Shown: positions 10,809-28,558 of the stretch, piece after piece
Layout: every line of letters starts with the position of its first letter
How positions within the stretch are numbered: position 1 is the first letter of the stretch
Assembly (NCBI RefSeq): GCF_015706575.1
Contig: NW_024037055.1
Coordinates: forward strand, 9,896,262 to 9,960,261
Length of the DNA stretch: 64,000 nucleotides
Origin: Patiria miniata
Lineage: Eukaryota; Echinodermata; Asteroidea; Valvatida; Asterinidae
Direction of reading: 5' to 3'
Made by a program: the position numbers and the translations under genes
Notes under the pieces: model-generated
The model's input: only the letters and a program-made list of their open reading frames with translations
What the model was told of the DNA's origin: nothing
Databases searched by the model: none

Positions 10809-11966
10809 GGGCTAGACCACTGATCTCTATTATACTGACTGGATAGCACTTCACCTATGCGTGTACACAAGACCGTGACGCCCTCGCACACATGCGGCGG
10901 CCATTTTGAAACTCCCTCAAAAGCCCCATAGGCACGGATCCGTACATTAAAAGCACTGAATTACAATGGTTTAGGAAGCAATTTTGGATCATTAAACACA
11001 TCACGTGGCCAAAGGGAGTGTCAAAATGGCGTCCAGTGACTTCACCCCCACGGCCCGAAGCGCTATCCAGTCTGTATAATAGGGATCAGTGGGCTAGACG
11101 TTGTTATGGTTTGATACGCGATACCCGCCGCCGCGATAACCCCGTCGACAGGGCGTTATCACGGCCAACCACCATCACCCACGAAACGAATCCGTCAGGA
11201 ACAACTTCTAGGAAAATTCGTATCGGTTGTGTAATGCGTGCGCACATGTATGGCCTAATATATGCAACGGTCATTCAAAACATTTCATTGTAGTTCCGAA
11301 CCAAACTCTTAAATTTCTTCCAGTAGTAGGGGGCCTATAAAAGATGCAGCAAAACTTTTGTGTAACTGGTGTGTAGTGTGCGTGGACTCAAAATAGACCG
11401 TAATTGCCTGCAGCAGTAGCGTATCCGCACTAGTTTCCTCCATTTTTATTGGGGGGAGAGAGATTTTATGAATTTCCCTTGACGGTTCCAGGCCAGTAAA
11501 TCGGTCCGAAATTGCCTGCGCCGGCCAGGCAATACTTGTAGTTCCGTTCAATTTGGATGAAATTGGGGCCCTTAAAGCGCTCTATTTTGCAGTGGAGTGT
11601 AGGCATCGTTTTTCAACATGGCGATGGGCTTCAGGACTACTTTCAGGGGTGATCATCTTCGGATGGAAATTTCTCCTAAAAGTCATCAGTTAACCCCCCA
11701 AAAATTGAAAAGAAAATGAAAGATGATGAAATAAGCTTTAATTTGATGTGTGTCTCGAACACCTTGGAGAGTTGTGAGTATTTTTCCTGAATTTTTGAAG
11801 TATGAGCATTTACCATTGGGGTCTATGGAAGTTTATTTACCGGTCTGCTACCTGACGTTGTTCCCGACGGGCACGTGTGTGATATTGGATGATCGTAATA
11901 ACGCCCTCTCGCGGCGGGGTTATCCCGGCAGCGCATCGCGCGTCGAACCTTAACAACGTCTAGCCC
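10809..11966. mobile_element. Inverted-repeat DNA transposon, interrupted near its left end
   Basis: The left end GGGCTAGACGTTGTTA and the following ~70 bp (11091-11165) are mirrored at 11883-11966, ending TAACAACGTCTAGCCC. The matching arms include the CCGCCGCGATAACCCCG and GGGCGTTAT blocks. The outer few bases of the left end occur twice (10809-10817 and 11091-11099) because a smaller hairpin element inserted there. No transposase is visible, so it is non-autonomous. Confidence 0.65.
10818..11091. mobile_element. 274-bp hairpin MITE nested in the larger element
   Basis: Ends CACTGATCTCTATTATAC and GTATAATAGGGATCAGTG are inverted. The match continues inward through GACTGGATAGC and CCATTTTGAAACTCCCT-like blocks. 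It is flanked on both sides by GGCTAGAC (10810-10817 and 11092-11099), an 8-bp target duplication consistent with a hAT-type transposase. Confidence 0.75.
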
Positions 11967-13060
11967 CTAGACTACTCTCCTCATCAAAGCGTCGTTGGAC
12001 TGAATCGCAAGCCCTGCCAAACCATGGAGGTAGATTCTAATTCTACTTCTTTTATAAGAGCAGCTTTTTTATGATTTCTAACTGCATACAGGAAATCAGC
12101 TTAGCGATATCAGGCTTTCAATCTGACCGAGATCTCGTTAGGAGTTATCCCTAGTAGATAATTGCATGTATTATGCTACTAAATAAGAAGGTCGTCAATC
12201 TACGTCCATATGCTGTCTGAACAGCGCCCACTATCAAACTCAAGGTAGACAGGGCTGTGTGATGAATGACCGATAAACCTGGGAAGGAGTCAGCCTTTCC
12301 TGGCGGTGGACGTTGAAGAATTAGCTGATAAACTTCTTCGAGTTTTTTGCAGGTAAACAAAACAATCATTCACAGTGACTAAGACAGCTGGGAGACTTGC
12401 AAAGTATTCGCACGAAGGTCTTGAATTAAGACGCATCCACAGCTCTTGGCGTCCCTACATATCTGTTTTGGGGGACGCGAGCAAATTTTATTTGAATGGT
12501 AAATATTCTAAAATGTAACTGGTAGGCATCCAGGAGGACGGTGGGCATCTTCGTTTTAAGGAAACGAAAGCGTCAACCCCTTACCTTACAGCCCGTCCAG
12601 GTAGTTTTCCTACCCCCGATGACAACAATAACCAAGACGATTTTGTCGACAGAACAACCATTTTGTCAACGAGAGTAAATTCTATCCCATTGGGGGTAAT
12701 GAAGTTGCCCCACCCTATCTGGATATAGAACTTATTATTCTCCTTAGTGATTGGGAAAAGAGCCAACACATACTCAAAAAAAATAATCAGATTGATTAAA
12801 AAATCTACCCATTTTAGTGGGCCCTAACTTCGCTTCAAGCGGCATATTAAGTGTTATTGTGAGACCACTGTGCACAATTGACACTATTATCATTTCGATC
12901 GTAAGATGCCTGACAGAGATTGATTACTGTCTCCAAAAACTATTTCTGTCGTCAGTTTTCATCCATCAAACTAATCACTCGCAATTAAGGTTGATGAACT
13001 GTCATATTAATTATAAGTACTTAGTTCCTATCAGCAAGCCAGATGGTCTAGAGGTTGGAA
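11967..13060. other. Gene-free stretch upstream of the carboxylesterase
   Basis: No exon or named repeat recognised. It probably holds upstream regulatory DNA of the following gene. Confidence 0.45.
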
Positions 13061-13067
13061 AGAATGT

Positions 13068-13075
13068 TATAAAAA
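13068..13075 (+). promoter_or_regulatory. TATA box of the carboxylesterase gene
   Basis: TATAAAAA lies 98 bp upstream of the start codon. An initiator-like TCAGTTT lies at about 13088-13094, which would give a 5' leader of about 75 nt. The spacing is slightly short but usable. Confidence 0.5.
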
Positions 13076-13165
13076 GCCTTGGAGTTTTCAGTTTGAGCAG
13101 TTCTTCGACGACTTCCGTCACAACTTACCCAAGTAATATTCTCTCCTCAACGTGGTTGGTTCACG

Positions 13166-18381
<5,216 letters not shown>

Positions 18382-18410
18382 AACCACACAATCATTTGAA
18401 GCAACACAAA

Positions 18411-19767
18411 CAGTGGCGTAGCCACCGGGGGGCGTGGGGGGGCGACCGCCCCCCCCCCCCCCTCCCCATGAAACCTTGTCGCCCCCCCCCCCCCCCCCCC
18501 ACTGAGATTTTGAGTTTCTCAAAAAATTATCATTGATCTAAATCTAAATAGTCGCGAATGATCCACATGATGACCACTGAGAAACGACCCTTCGACCGGC
18601 GACCGCGGACCAGTAAGCTGACAACCGGCGTGACATAGCGCATAATGATAATCTGAAATGCGTATTAACACCCACTGCACAGCTCGCTCACACCACGGAA
18701 CACGTATTACAGACAGGTGGACCTTGGGTCACACAGTTTCAGTCAGCGATATCACGCGAATCGGCCACGCACAAACTTTTTCCTCCATTCATATAAGCTA
18801 AATAATAATAATCAGTGGCGTAGCCATGGGGGGGGGGGCGACCCATGAAACCTTGTCACCCCCTGTCGCCCCCCCCCCCCCCCCACTGAGATTTTGAGTT
18901 TCAAAAAAAATTATCATTGATCTACATGACGCCATGGGCGTCCCCCCCCCCACACTTTTTGAAGGGTGGGGGACACAATATCAAATGTCTCCCCCCCCCC
19001 CCCCCCGAGTTTCGAACTCGTGTCTCATTTACAGGGCCCTATAATGTACTATAATGTATCTTTTGCTTAGAAAATATTGGTTAAAGTGGTCAGAAATTGC
19101 GTCAGATAGCACCACAGAGCATTTAGAATCCAAAAATTTTCGGGGCCCTTAAGCGGGCCCCGAAAAAAACGCCTATAGCGCAGAATTCTGGTAGCTGATT
19201 CAATGACTCCATCCAACCTCGAAAACAATGTTCAAAAAATTTTCTTATGCCTTTAGCTTAGAAAACATCGAAAATTATATTAAATTATTATCTTTTGTGC
19301 TAAGATAATTATTGGTTAAAGTGGTAAGAAATTGCCTCAGATCACACCACAGAGCATCGAGAATCCATTTTTTTCGGGGCCCTTAAGCGGGCCCCGAACC
19401 CCACGCCTATAGCTCAGAATACCGATAGCTGATTCAATGACTCCAACCTCGAAAACGATGTTCAAATAATTATCTTTTGCTAAGAAAATATTAGTTAAAG
19501 CATGGAGGAAAGTGGTAAGAAATTGCTTCAGATCACACCACAGAACATCTAGAATCCATTTTTTTTCGGGGCCCTTAAGCGGGCCACAAACCCCCACGCC
19601 GTAAGGGCTTCGCGCTTCGCGCTCGCATCAGTTATGATCAAGGTATGTCCCCCCCCCCCCACTTTTGAGAAGCGATTGACGCCCCTACATGACGCCCCCC
19701 CATGAAATGTTCCAGCCCCCCCCCCCCCCAGCGCCCCCCCACTGAAAAATTCCTGGCTACGCCACTG
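18411..19767. mobile_element. Non-autonomous hAT-type element with 8-bp target duplication
   Basis: Begins CAGTGGCGTAGCCA and ends TGGCTACGCCACTG, a 14-bp inverted end. AACACAAA flanks both sides (18403-18410 and 19768-19775). The interior is a patchwork: a second copy of the left end starts at 18816, poly-C/poly-G runs are frequent, and a threefold repeat fills 19061-19610. No transposase frame is visible. It lies about 30 bp behind the last stop of the carboxylesterase gene. Confidence 0.85.
19061..19610. repeat. Three tandem copies of a ~200-bp unit
   Basis: Each copy carries GTGGT(C/A)AGAAATTGC.TCAGAT, CACCACAGA.CAT and the near-palindrome GGGGCCCTTAAGCGGGCC. The copies start near 19061, 19300 and 19480. 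A lone related copy sits at about 24340-24427 in an intron of the UNC93-like gene. Confidence 0.75.
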
Positions 19768-19775
19768 AACACAAA

Positions 19776-22700
19776 TAATAAAAGCCGATCAAACTGGACA
19801 CAGTTCTGTATTAGTAATTATTACGACGTTTTTAACTATTCTTTGACGGAATAAGGTTTGGAGTAGGTGGTAGGTGGAGTGTTTGGGGTTAATTCATAAT
19901 TCGAGCAATACAGAATAACGTAATTTACAAATCAAATGAGTCAAATGTAACGAACTAGTAACTTTGTAAAGTAAGCGACTCTTATCAAGACTGCGTTTTC
20001 CCTTCACCAAAGTGTTGTCCTACAGCTTGCGAGGAAAAAAATCACAATCTTCTACTTTTCCACTACTTTTCCCGGTGTCCATTTCAAAACAGCATCGTCT
20101 CACAAAATAGGCTAACATTCTTCGCTTATGACTACCAACCTATGCTACACATCAAATAAAAATTAGATTCCACTCTCTCGTAGGCTTCCTTGTTAATTTC
20201 CCTTGCGGAAAATGTAGGAGGTTTTTTCTATTAAGTGCCATACCAAGGGCCAGTACAAGCACTTAAGTCGTACTGTTGGTAATATTTTAACGCAAGTCTC
20301 AACCTTTTGGATTTTCAGTGGACGCGCCAGCACAGTGTCGTCGGACCTATTTTCACTTCTGATGATCGGCCACAACTAAAAGCACAGAGTGGTATACCCA
20401 GCGGATTGTCGCATCAGAGGTTCGTTATCGACCTGCGTATTCGTCGGCTTCAGTAATAATATTCTCTGATCTTGATATAATTGTATTATAACATGTAGTT
20501 TTAAAGTGATTATCTTTAATAATCTCTGTGCTGACATTCCGTCTTCTCGTAACGTTTAGAAGTATACCCCTAGGGTGTCTGCATTTTAATTGTATTCATC
20601 ATCTGAATTCAGAATTTCCAATTTTGAAACGAATAGAGAAAGGTTAGAAATCGTAGTCCGTTGCGTCCCATATCCCAGAAAATAAAACATTCATTATGTT
20701 TATAATCTACTTTAAGTAATTGACAAAAATACTATTTTTGTGTTGTTAAATATTCCATCAATTCCGATACGGTCTTTTACATCCTATAATATGACATTAA
20801 CATAGCACTTATGGATCACCAAATCATTATGCAAACGACAAATGTGTCGATTCCAGGATGTTGACTAATTACAATTAGACGAGTGCATTTTTTTCTGACA
20901 GCCATTAGCAGTCAAGTTTATAGCGCGTGTAAATTGACCTCAAAATCTGCAAGATTTTACGACAATACAAGATGTACCATAACGTCCAACCTCGCGTCCA
21001 CAAGGGTTACTTTGTCTTCAACCTCGTTAAAGGGTATTTGGAAAGAAAAGAAAGCAATTTACAATTTATTGAGAATTGATGACTAGGCAATATATATCAA
21101 ATTAAGATTGTTGACATCAACTGCCTTCAGTCGATCACGCGGACAACGGTGACTGTGATAAGACTAGTCAGTGTTTGGTACCAAGACGTTCACATAAAAG
21201 TGAACGTCGGCTGGCGAGACGTACGCACTGTATTTTGGCAATTTACAATGTCCTTGTTTTGGCCATCACGATTATCTCATCGGTTATGTGCGAATACTGA
21301 AAAACATCCGTAGCAAGTTTTTTTCGATATCTACATAATTTGTTAAATACCCTTTTTCCAATACCTTGGCTATCTTGGGTGTAGTTTGGACCACTTGCGT
21401 AGCAGTTATGCCTCTGACTTATTTTGGTTACTATGTGGCTGCCACCAGACTAACGGACCGGAACCTGAAATTTGATAACTAAAGTCCAACGCACAAACCA
21501 CGGTTTGTAAATTAAATTAGTTCGAAAGAGATTCTTTTTTTTTCAATATTTTGTTTTCTGATAACAAGGATTTAATCCAGGAATACACTTTTTTTAATTA
21601 AGCCTAATCAGAATGAATAAAAAAGGACAAAAGTCGGCTCAAGCACTACAAGATCCTGCTATGTTCATTTATTTGTATGTTGTACATTTTTGAGGATTTT
21701 TTTGGGGGGGGTTAGCCTAATCGCTTTCATTTTGGAGGGTTTTTTGGGGGGGGAGGTGAACCGAATCACTTTAAGTGTTTACAAGGCGCCATCTATGGAG
21801 TTCGTTCAGTACGAAATACAAAGATCACACACACACACCCCTAATGCTTTTCAGAAGGTGTCGGGCCCTAGCCCCACCCTGCTCCCTATGTCCTATCTAT
21901 CTATACTCTAGACTATTGAGATACTCTAGACTATTGTTACTGAAATCCATGACACTCCACTCACTACACCCTCACCCAACCTAAAGTAAATTGTCTGCAC
22001 TTGTTTTCATTCGGATGGTCCTATGTTCTCTGCCGTATGTTTTAGGAGTTATATTTACCGGGTTTTTATGGCCATGTAACACTGGACCTTCGACCCTTGT
22101 ATATTTGTACTGAAGGTACTCAATTGTTAAACAACACTCATCCGAGATAAGATAGGTAAATTCGACATTATGCGCCCCTCTATTCCACAGTCCAGCATAT
22201 CACACTGTAGTGCAGTAAAACGACAACAAAGTAAGTCAATTTGACTGCAGTTAAAGTCTTTCTTGGAAACTAGTGAAGCCTGCTGTAAAACGTTTTCCTC
22301 ATGTTCCTGGTATACAACTTTTGGTTACAGGAGTCACAGCACCGGCACCTAAAATGTGAGTATGGCATGCAAGTATGGTATGTGGATTTGATATTAATAT
22401 GGGGTCAACCCGTGGTGTAGCTTGAACTATTTTAAGTTGCATGTGTGTATTCAGGGTTACGAAAAAGGTAAGGGAGATCGATCATGAACCACTGTTCCCC
22501 CAATAGACCATTATCATGTTGCAGCCATTTGATTTTTTTCCAATTCAAATCAATGTAACCAAAGCGAGTCTGGAGGGAAAAATAGTCTGGTTCCTTTTTT
22601 GCACAAAAACGTTATCATTCGGTACTGTTTTTGGATACAGAGAACATGACTAAAATGGTAGAAGCATGATATAGGTCTATTTCAGACACTGGGAGAATAA

Positions 22701-22986
22701 AAAATTCCTCGACAGGCTACTTTTTTCATCTTCGAAACTAGGAGTGGGCCTTTTGCTCATTGCTGTACAGCGGGTCTTTTGTGTATGTGTTCTCCTCGCC
22801 TCGTTCATTATAACAGAATGGAACATGCTTGAATGAACATGCTTTCGATATTCACGAATGGTTATTTTCTTATATATTTGTTTTCACTGACATATTTTAT
22901 TTATTACAAAATTGAACAAAGACACTGACTAAAGCGGGTTGGAGTCTGCGATCACCGGATAACCGTACCGGCCGTGCTCTACCAAG
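19776..22986. other. Intergenic region without recognised genes
   Basis: AT-rich. A short direct duplication of ACTCTAGACTATTG lies at 21905-21935. No exon, RNA gene or complete element recognised. The part next to 22987 presumably holds the UNC93-like promoter, but no TATA box is obvious. Confidence 0.45.
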
Positions 22987-25900
22987 ATGGGTGAGGATCA
23001 GAAGATGGAGCTAGATACAATAGCATCTGTTGGGATGGAGGAGGATGGTGACACTGCTGTTCAAAAAATGAATATCGACCAACAGCCAAATGGTGGCAGC
23101 GGTGGGATCAGCAGAGATTCCGCCGATTGGGGCAGCAGGCGCATCTACAAGAACCTTCTGATCATCTGCCTCGCCTTCCTCTTCCTCTTCACTGCTTTCC
23201 AGGCGCTGTCCAACCTCCAGAGCAGCATCAATTGCGATGCTGGGCTGGGGCTGGCATCTCTGAGCACCATTTATGCCACACTAGTCGTTTCCGCCATCTT
23301 TGTCCCGTCTGTTGTCATCCGCCTCCTAGGCATGAAGTGGACACTGTCGGTCTGTATCTTCTGCTACTCGATCTACATCGCCGCCAATTTCTATCCTGAC
23401 TGGGGCACCCTCATCCCGACTTCGGCACTTGTTGGTCTTGCTGCCGCCCCTCTCTGGGCTTCGAAGAGCACCTACGTGACAACCATTGCTCGGAGATACG
23501 CCGAGATAACTGGCAACACTGACAACGCCATGGTCAATCGCTTCTTTGGGATATTCTTCCTCTTCTTTCAGTCCAGCCAGGTCCTTGGAAATCTTATCTC
23601 GTCCTTGGTCCTGCGACAGGATGGAGCAGAACCTACGGGAGAGCTTGTCTGTGGCGCCAATGATTGCCCTGGTAAGCATAGAAATGTTGCAACTGGCTTG
23701 ATATCCTTTCTGTTGTGATCGAAAGTGTCGACAAACGAAAACAATGATGACATGCAGATGACAAACCACTACGATAAAGATAATGATGACGATGATGACG
23801 ATAACGACCCAAAAAACCGACGACAGCATAAATGATGACGATTTTGCTGAAGAAAAGTGTTTTTGCTGTAAATGGTGACAATGACGACGGAAACGTAGAC
23901 GATTGTGATGAAGACTTTAAAGATTGCGCTGGTTACAGTTATTTGACGGTAGATAGGATCCTCATCAAAAAGTTACAACTTCCGTATTCTAACTTTGCAG
24001 TGACATCCAATAGCAGCGGTTATTGCGAGTCTCCGCAGAGGTCTGTTACCTACATGCTGTTGGGAATCTACCTGGGAAGTGGGCTAGCAGCCGTGCTCGT
24101 CGTTTCAGTATTTCTTGACAAGTTAGTGATTTCCTCCTCTAACATTACTTCCACAAATGAGGTTAAGCGGGTTAAGTTTCTTGCTGCAGCGGCCAGAATC
24201 AAGGGTGGATCCGGGGGGCCAACGGGGCCATGCCCCCCCCCCCAAAAAAATGATAAACCCATTATTTTTGTTGTTATTTTTTTTTTCAAGTGACGTTGCA
24301 ATAAAGGCAGGCACTGCGTACAACAATACCATCTTTTCCTCAAAAGAAATTGCCTCAGATCGCACCACAGAGCATCTAGAATCTAAAAAAAAGTTGGGAC
24401 CCTTAAGCGGGCACCGAACCCCACGCCATAATTGTTTTACCCACTCTTTGGGGATCAACATTTTTTTTGCCCCTCCCCCCCCCCAAAAAAAAATGTGTTC
24501 TGGGTCCGCCCTTGGCCAAACTGAGTGGACTTCCGAACAAAAATGTCCCCATAAACCAGGTAGCAGCGATGTTGCGTGGACTTGCCCACGTCCACACAAG
24601 GTTTCCCCCTCTCTGGAAAACACTTTTAGAGGCATTTTTGTTAGGTTTATCCGTCGCAAAATGATGAGAAACACTCAAGGAAATCATAGACAAAAAGTTG
24701 GATTGAAAGAGTTTAAACAGTGTGAGTAACACGAGTTTTTCACAGGTTTTCTTAACTACACGAAAACAAAGAAATGTCCACACTAGGTATGCAACGTAAA
24801 CATGGGTGAAGAATCGGGAGTTGTGTTGAAGTCCGAGTAGAGAATCGGGTTGATAGTATAGTTACTGTACTACGTTGCGATGTACTGGGCACGGGACTGT
24901 TAAATAATGCTGTGATAATTAAATAATAATAATGATATAATAATGCTTGTCAAAATACTTTCGTTTAGACTCAAAACAAGCCAGCGAACTCAAACAGAGA
25001 ATCCCTGCCAACTCTTTATGGCCACTGTGCGACTGATGAAAGACTACAGGATGCAGCTGCTGATTCCACTGACGATTTACAGCGGGCTGGAACAGGCGTT
25101 CATTACCGGAGACTTTACTCGGGTGAGAAGTTTGCCAATTGTTAATACTGCTTGCCGCTTTCGCCAATGTTGCTGCTGCCCTAGGTGGAGATGCAAATAC
25201 CGTTCCGCGCCAATCGCAGTTGCAGCTGACGTATTGGTTAATTGCTAATTTCCACCACAATGTTTACATTATATGGCAGTGGTTTAAATGTTATTTTATT
25301 TTATTTAGGCTATTCCGGCTACTGATGTTGCTTGGTGTTTTTTTCACCGTTACTGTGAAATCTGTTGCTCTGTTCTTATAGGTTTATCTATTTTATTTGT
25401 ATTTATTTACATCTTTTGACATTAAAAATACGATAAAATGAACAGGAGGTGGCAAGGGTAAAAAAATACAAAACTGTCATCTAAATGATGTCCAGACCCC
25501 TATAAACCGTAATTTTCGGAATATAGGCCGCGCGGAGTATAAGCCGCAGCACGCAAAAATCATCCTGCAAATTAAGATTTGAAGTCGGCGTATTAGCGGC
25601 ACCGGCGTGTTAGCCGCACCGACCGCAGCGGTTTCAATTTTGTTTAAAAAAAAATAAGGCCTCCAAATTCTAAAGTCAAAAATCTCTGGACCAGATCCAT
25701 TTGCACTATACGAAAGCTAGGAAAAGGGCCACAAAAGTTATATCGAAAAATCTACGGTTGATACTCGGTATATGCATATAAAGATAAAAAGATAATTGCA
25801 CAGTATACCTAAAAACAATTGTTGAAATAACGCGATCTTTTGAAACACGAACAAAATTATCCAACATGCAGTGTTCTCATGTCGGTCTAATACTGTAGGG

Positions 25901-27348
25901 CCTCGGCTGGGGAGGGTCGTATATGGGGATGCATTGTGTTGTAACTCGCTGCTTCTACGATGCAGCCTGCTATTGCCCATAACAGTAGCAGCAGACAACA
26001 GCTGCATGTTGCTGTTGTCTGCTGCTACAATGTTGTTCGCCCTATTGTTCGAAATGTATATTTACATGTTACTGTCTTGTTATGCGGTTGCTTCATATTT
26101 TATATACAGTTGTTACCGTTTATTAAAAAATTATCGTGAAATATGTTGCTCTTTCTTAATGTTCTTATTTCAGTCTTACGTAACGTGCACTGTTGGTGTA
26201 GGTTGGGTGGGGTACGTCATGATATGTTACGGTGTGACAGACGCTGTCTGCTCGCTCGTGTCTGGTCGCCTAGTCAAGCACGTGGGCCGGATACCACTCT
26301 TCACTTTTGGCGCCGTGGTCCAAATGAGCCTGATCTTCACGCTTCTGTTCTGGGTACCAACGAAGGATCAGCTGGCGGTGTGCTTCGTCATTGCGGCGTG
26401 CTGGGGTGCAGCAGACGCCATCTGGCAAACGCAGATCAACGGTAAACGATACCGCAGAAAATTATTTTAGGCTCGATTCCAGGGAGCTGCTCTTAGAAGG
26501 AAACAAAAACACATTTAAATCAGTCACGTGCATTATACATCACGTGCATTCCGACTGATAAACTAGATTTTTTTTGTGCTGAATATCATCAGAAGCTCCA
26601 AGAAAATGGCACCTATTACGGTCTTGGTCCAGGATATTTGTCATTAGTGTAGGCCTATATATGCCAATTTATTTACTGGTTTTCGCCGATAAAGTTGCAC
26701 TGAACAACTTCATCTCCTTCACAAGAAAAAAAACACGTGGTCTGTTGCCAATGGCGTTACTAATAAGAGGGATTAGGGCAAGCGCCCTCGCCCCTCGTTC
26801 GAGGCCTGTGTCCATCCCCCTCCCCTCCACCAATCCCCATCGTGCTTAAAATGTTAGGGAAGGCAAAAAATGAGCTTTCATTATTGAAAATCCTTTTAGT
26901 GTCACCTCCAGATAAAGAGGCTCCTCTAATAAGGGCCCACCTGTAAAATGAACCAAGTCTCGCCACTGACCCTTGCTGTGCTTCTGCTGTGTGTCTGTTG
27001 GCGTTGCTGCTGTTCCAGCTACAAGCAGGTAGCTTCCCTTAATTATAACTGTTTTGTGTTTTATATGTTTTCTTCTCCCTTGCAGCCTTGTACGGTGTAC
27101 TCTTCCCAGACAAGCCAGAGGCAGCATTCTCCAACTATCGGCTGTGGGAGTCCCTGGGCTTCACCGTCTCCTTCGCCTACAGTAACTTCCTGTGCGTCTG
27201 GATCAAGCTAGCGGTACTGGCCGGCGTGTTAGTCTTCGGGATTGGGTTCTACTACATCGTCGAGATGAAGGCCTGTATGCGGCGGCAGAGGGAGGCAGAC
27301 AGAGGGCGGGATGTGGGCAAAGCTGGTCTAGACAGGGATTTGACCTAA
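22987..27348 (+). CDS. UNC93-like multi-pass membrane protein
   Basis: Member of the UNC93 family in the major facilitator superfamily. Relatives modulate potassium channels or escort receptors, and the role here is unknown. Exons: 22987-23671, 24001-24121, 24969-25122, 26174-26441 and 27086-27348. All junctions are GT-AG and in phase, giving 496 aa; vertebrate UNC93A is about 460. The first ~50 residues are acidic and cytosolic-like (MEEDGDTAVQKMNIDQQ). Then come SRRIYKNLLIICLAFLFLF and FQALSNLQSSIN, the family's N-terminal signature. IPLTIYSGLEQAFITGDFT (exon 3) and CYGVTDAVCSLVSGRLVK (exon 4) are diagnostic. A likely N-glycosylation site NSS is in exon 2. The C-terminus is basic and cytosolic. 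Start context AAGATGG is good. Introns hold poly-C repeats and several element fragments. Confidence 0.88.
24190..24800. repeat. Composite repeat island in UNC93-like intron 2
   Basis: Contains poly-C/poly-A joints (24233-24248 and 24474-24490), a copy of the 19061-19610 unit (24340-24427) and, from about 24525 to 24790, a block that matches 44160-44425 in reverse orientation (GTGGACTTGCCCACGTCCACAC; ACTACACGAAAACAAAGAAATGTCCA). Confidence 0.65.
25505..25640. repeat. TATAAGCCGC-type dispersed repeat
   Basis: CCGTAATTTTCGGAATATAG, then GAGTATAAGCCGCAGCACGC, then TTAGCCGCACCG. This is the hallmark of a repeat seen in many animal genomes (CCGTATTTTCCGGACTATAAGCCGC type). It lies in intron 3 of the UNC93-like gene. 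Confidence 0.5.
25985..26028. repeat. Perfect 18-bp hairpin with 8-nt loop
   Basis: GTAGCAGCAGACAACAGC (25985-26002) is mirrored at 26011-26028. It is intronic. A short hairpin RNA is possible but nothing else supports one. Confidence 0.7.
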
Positions 27349-27366
27349 TCACATCTGAGGGGCAAG

Positions 27367-27432
27367 GCAGTGGCGGTTCTACGGGGGGCTGGGGGGGGGG
27401 CCCAAAAAAAAAATTGTCTAGCCCCCCCAAAA
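27367..27432. mobile_element. hAT-like end fragment with poly-G
   Basis: CAGTGGCGGTTCTACGGGGGG followed by poly-G, GGCCC and poly-A resembles the left end of the CAGTGGCGTAGCC elements. No matching right end is seen. Confidence 0.4.
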
Positions 27433-28004
27433 AGATTCCATAAAAATATGCGCTAGCAAAATGCAAGAATTTGACGTACATGGGAGCGGTTTCCCCCGAA
27501 ATGAGAAGGGTGCATTTGTACACTTTTAATTAATAAATTGCCTGATTGTAGGATTTTATCAGTGCTCCTCATTGAAAATATGGCACTTGGGCAGACATTT
27601 ATTAAAAAGCGGCAAATTAATGTATGATGAGTGCGTGTATCACATGCAGTCATCCATCACTGCTTTGTTGTTGGCCACACTCGACAATTTTAAAACAAAA
27701 CACAGTAGAAACTTATTCCAAACATTTCTATTTTATTTCGCCATTAAAAATAGTATTGCGAATACTCAAATATTATTTCAGATACAAACTCTTTATCTAA
27801 TCGATACAATCATGAAGCTATTTAATAGCTACATGTATACGTCATTTGTAAACTACATGTATAATTAAAACAGTAATGACAGTATTGCATAGACTGTATA
27901 ACAAAATTCATTTCTGATAAATATTGTCATTTTACATATTACAAATATTCTTGTGGTGGTTTTGTATACGTAATATCTTATCTATTAAATCAGTATTGCA
28001 CAGA
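27433..28004. other. Gene-free AT-rich spacer between convergent genes
   Basis: Lies between the 3' ends of the UNC93-like gene (plus) and the agmatinase gene (minus). Nothing recognised. Confidence 0.5.
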
Positions 28005-28345
28005 ATTTACAAGAGCTTCAATTTTTTTTAATGGTGAGTTCGACTTAAATTTTTATTACTTAAATAATCATTTGATGTACCAGTTGGAATTATTAAAAAA
28101 CACATTGGTACTATCAAAAAGACAAGAAATTAAGTTTTTTTCTTTTACTTTTGTTTAAGCTCTGGCAGGAGCTTGTATATGTTTCAGAATTTACAACAGC
28201 TTCAACTTTTTTAAAGGTGAGTTCGACTTAATTATAATAATCGACTTAATTACTAAAATATTCATTTGATGTATCAGTTGGCATTATTAAAAACCACATT
28301 GAAACTTTAATGCAGACAAGAAATTATGGGTTTTTTTTACTTTTT
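28005..28345. repeat. Tandem duplication of a ~180-bp AT-rich unit
   Basis: CAGAATTTACAA(G/C)AGCTTCAA, GGTGAGTTCGACTTAA and ATTCATTTGATGTA(C/T)CAGTTGG occur in the same order at 28005-28145 and 28185-28345. It lies downstream of the agmatinase stop. Confidence 0.7.
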
Positions 28346-28558
28346 TATAGTCTTACAGGACTGATAAGCATTAAATAAAATATTATTTTGGGAATTGTTT
28401 TAAGTGGTAAAAACCTGAACTGCAGAACGATGTACATTAAAGTCCCGGAGTAACGTTTTGGGGATCCAAGATGGCGGATTAGTTGCTTCAATTCCCATTA
28501 GCCAATCAGCATGTAGCAACCAGTCCAGTTAGTAGGCTACCACACAGCTACACTTTGC

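Noticed and set aside
23326-23829. Long minus-strand frame over UNC93-like exon 1
   Set aside because: Shadow of the real exon; it lacks family features and crosses the exon-intron border.
24123-24783. Overlapping long frames on both strands in UNC93-like intron 2
   Set aside because: They run through poly-C/poly-A joints and dispersed repeats, have no domain, and are bounded by good splice sites of the real gene.
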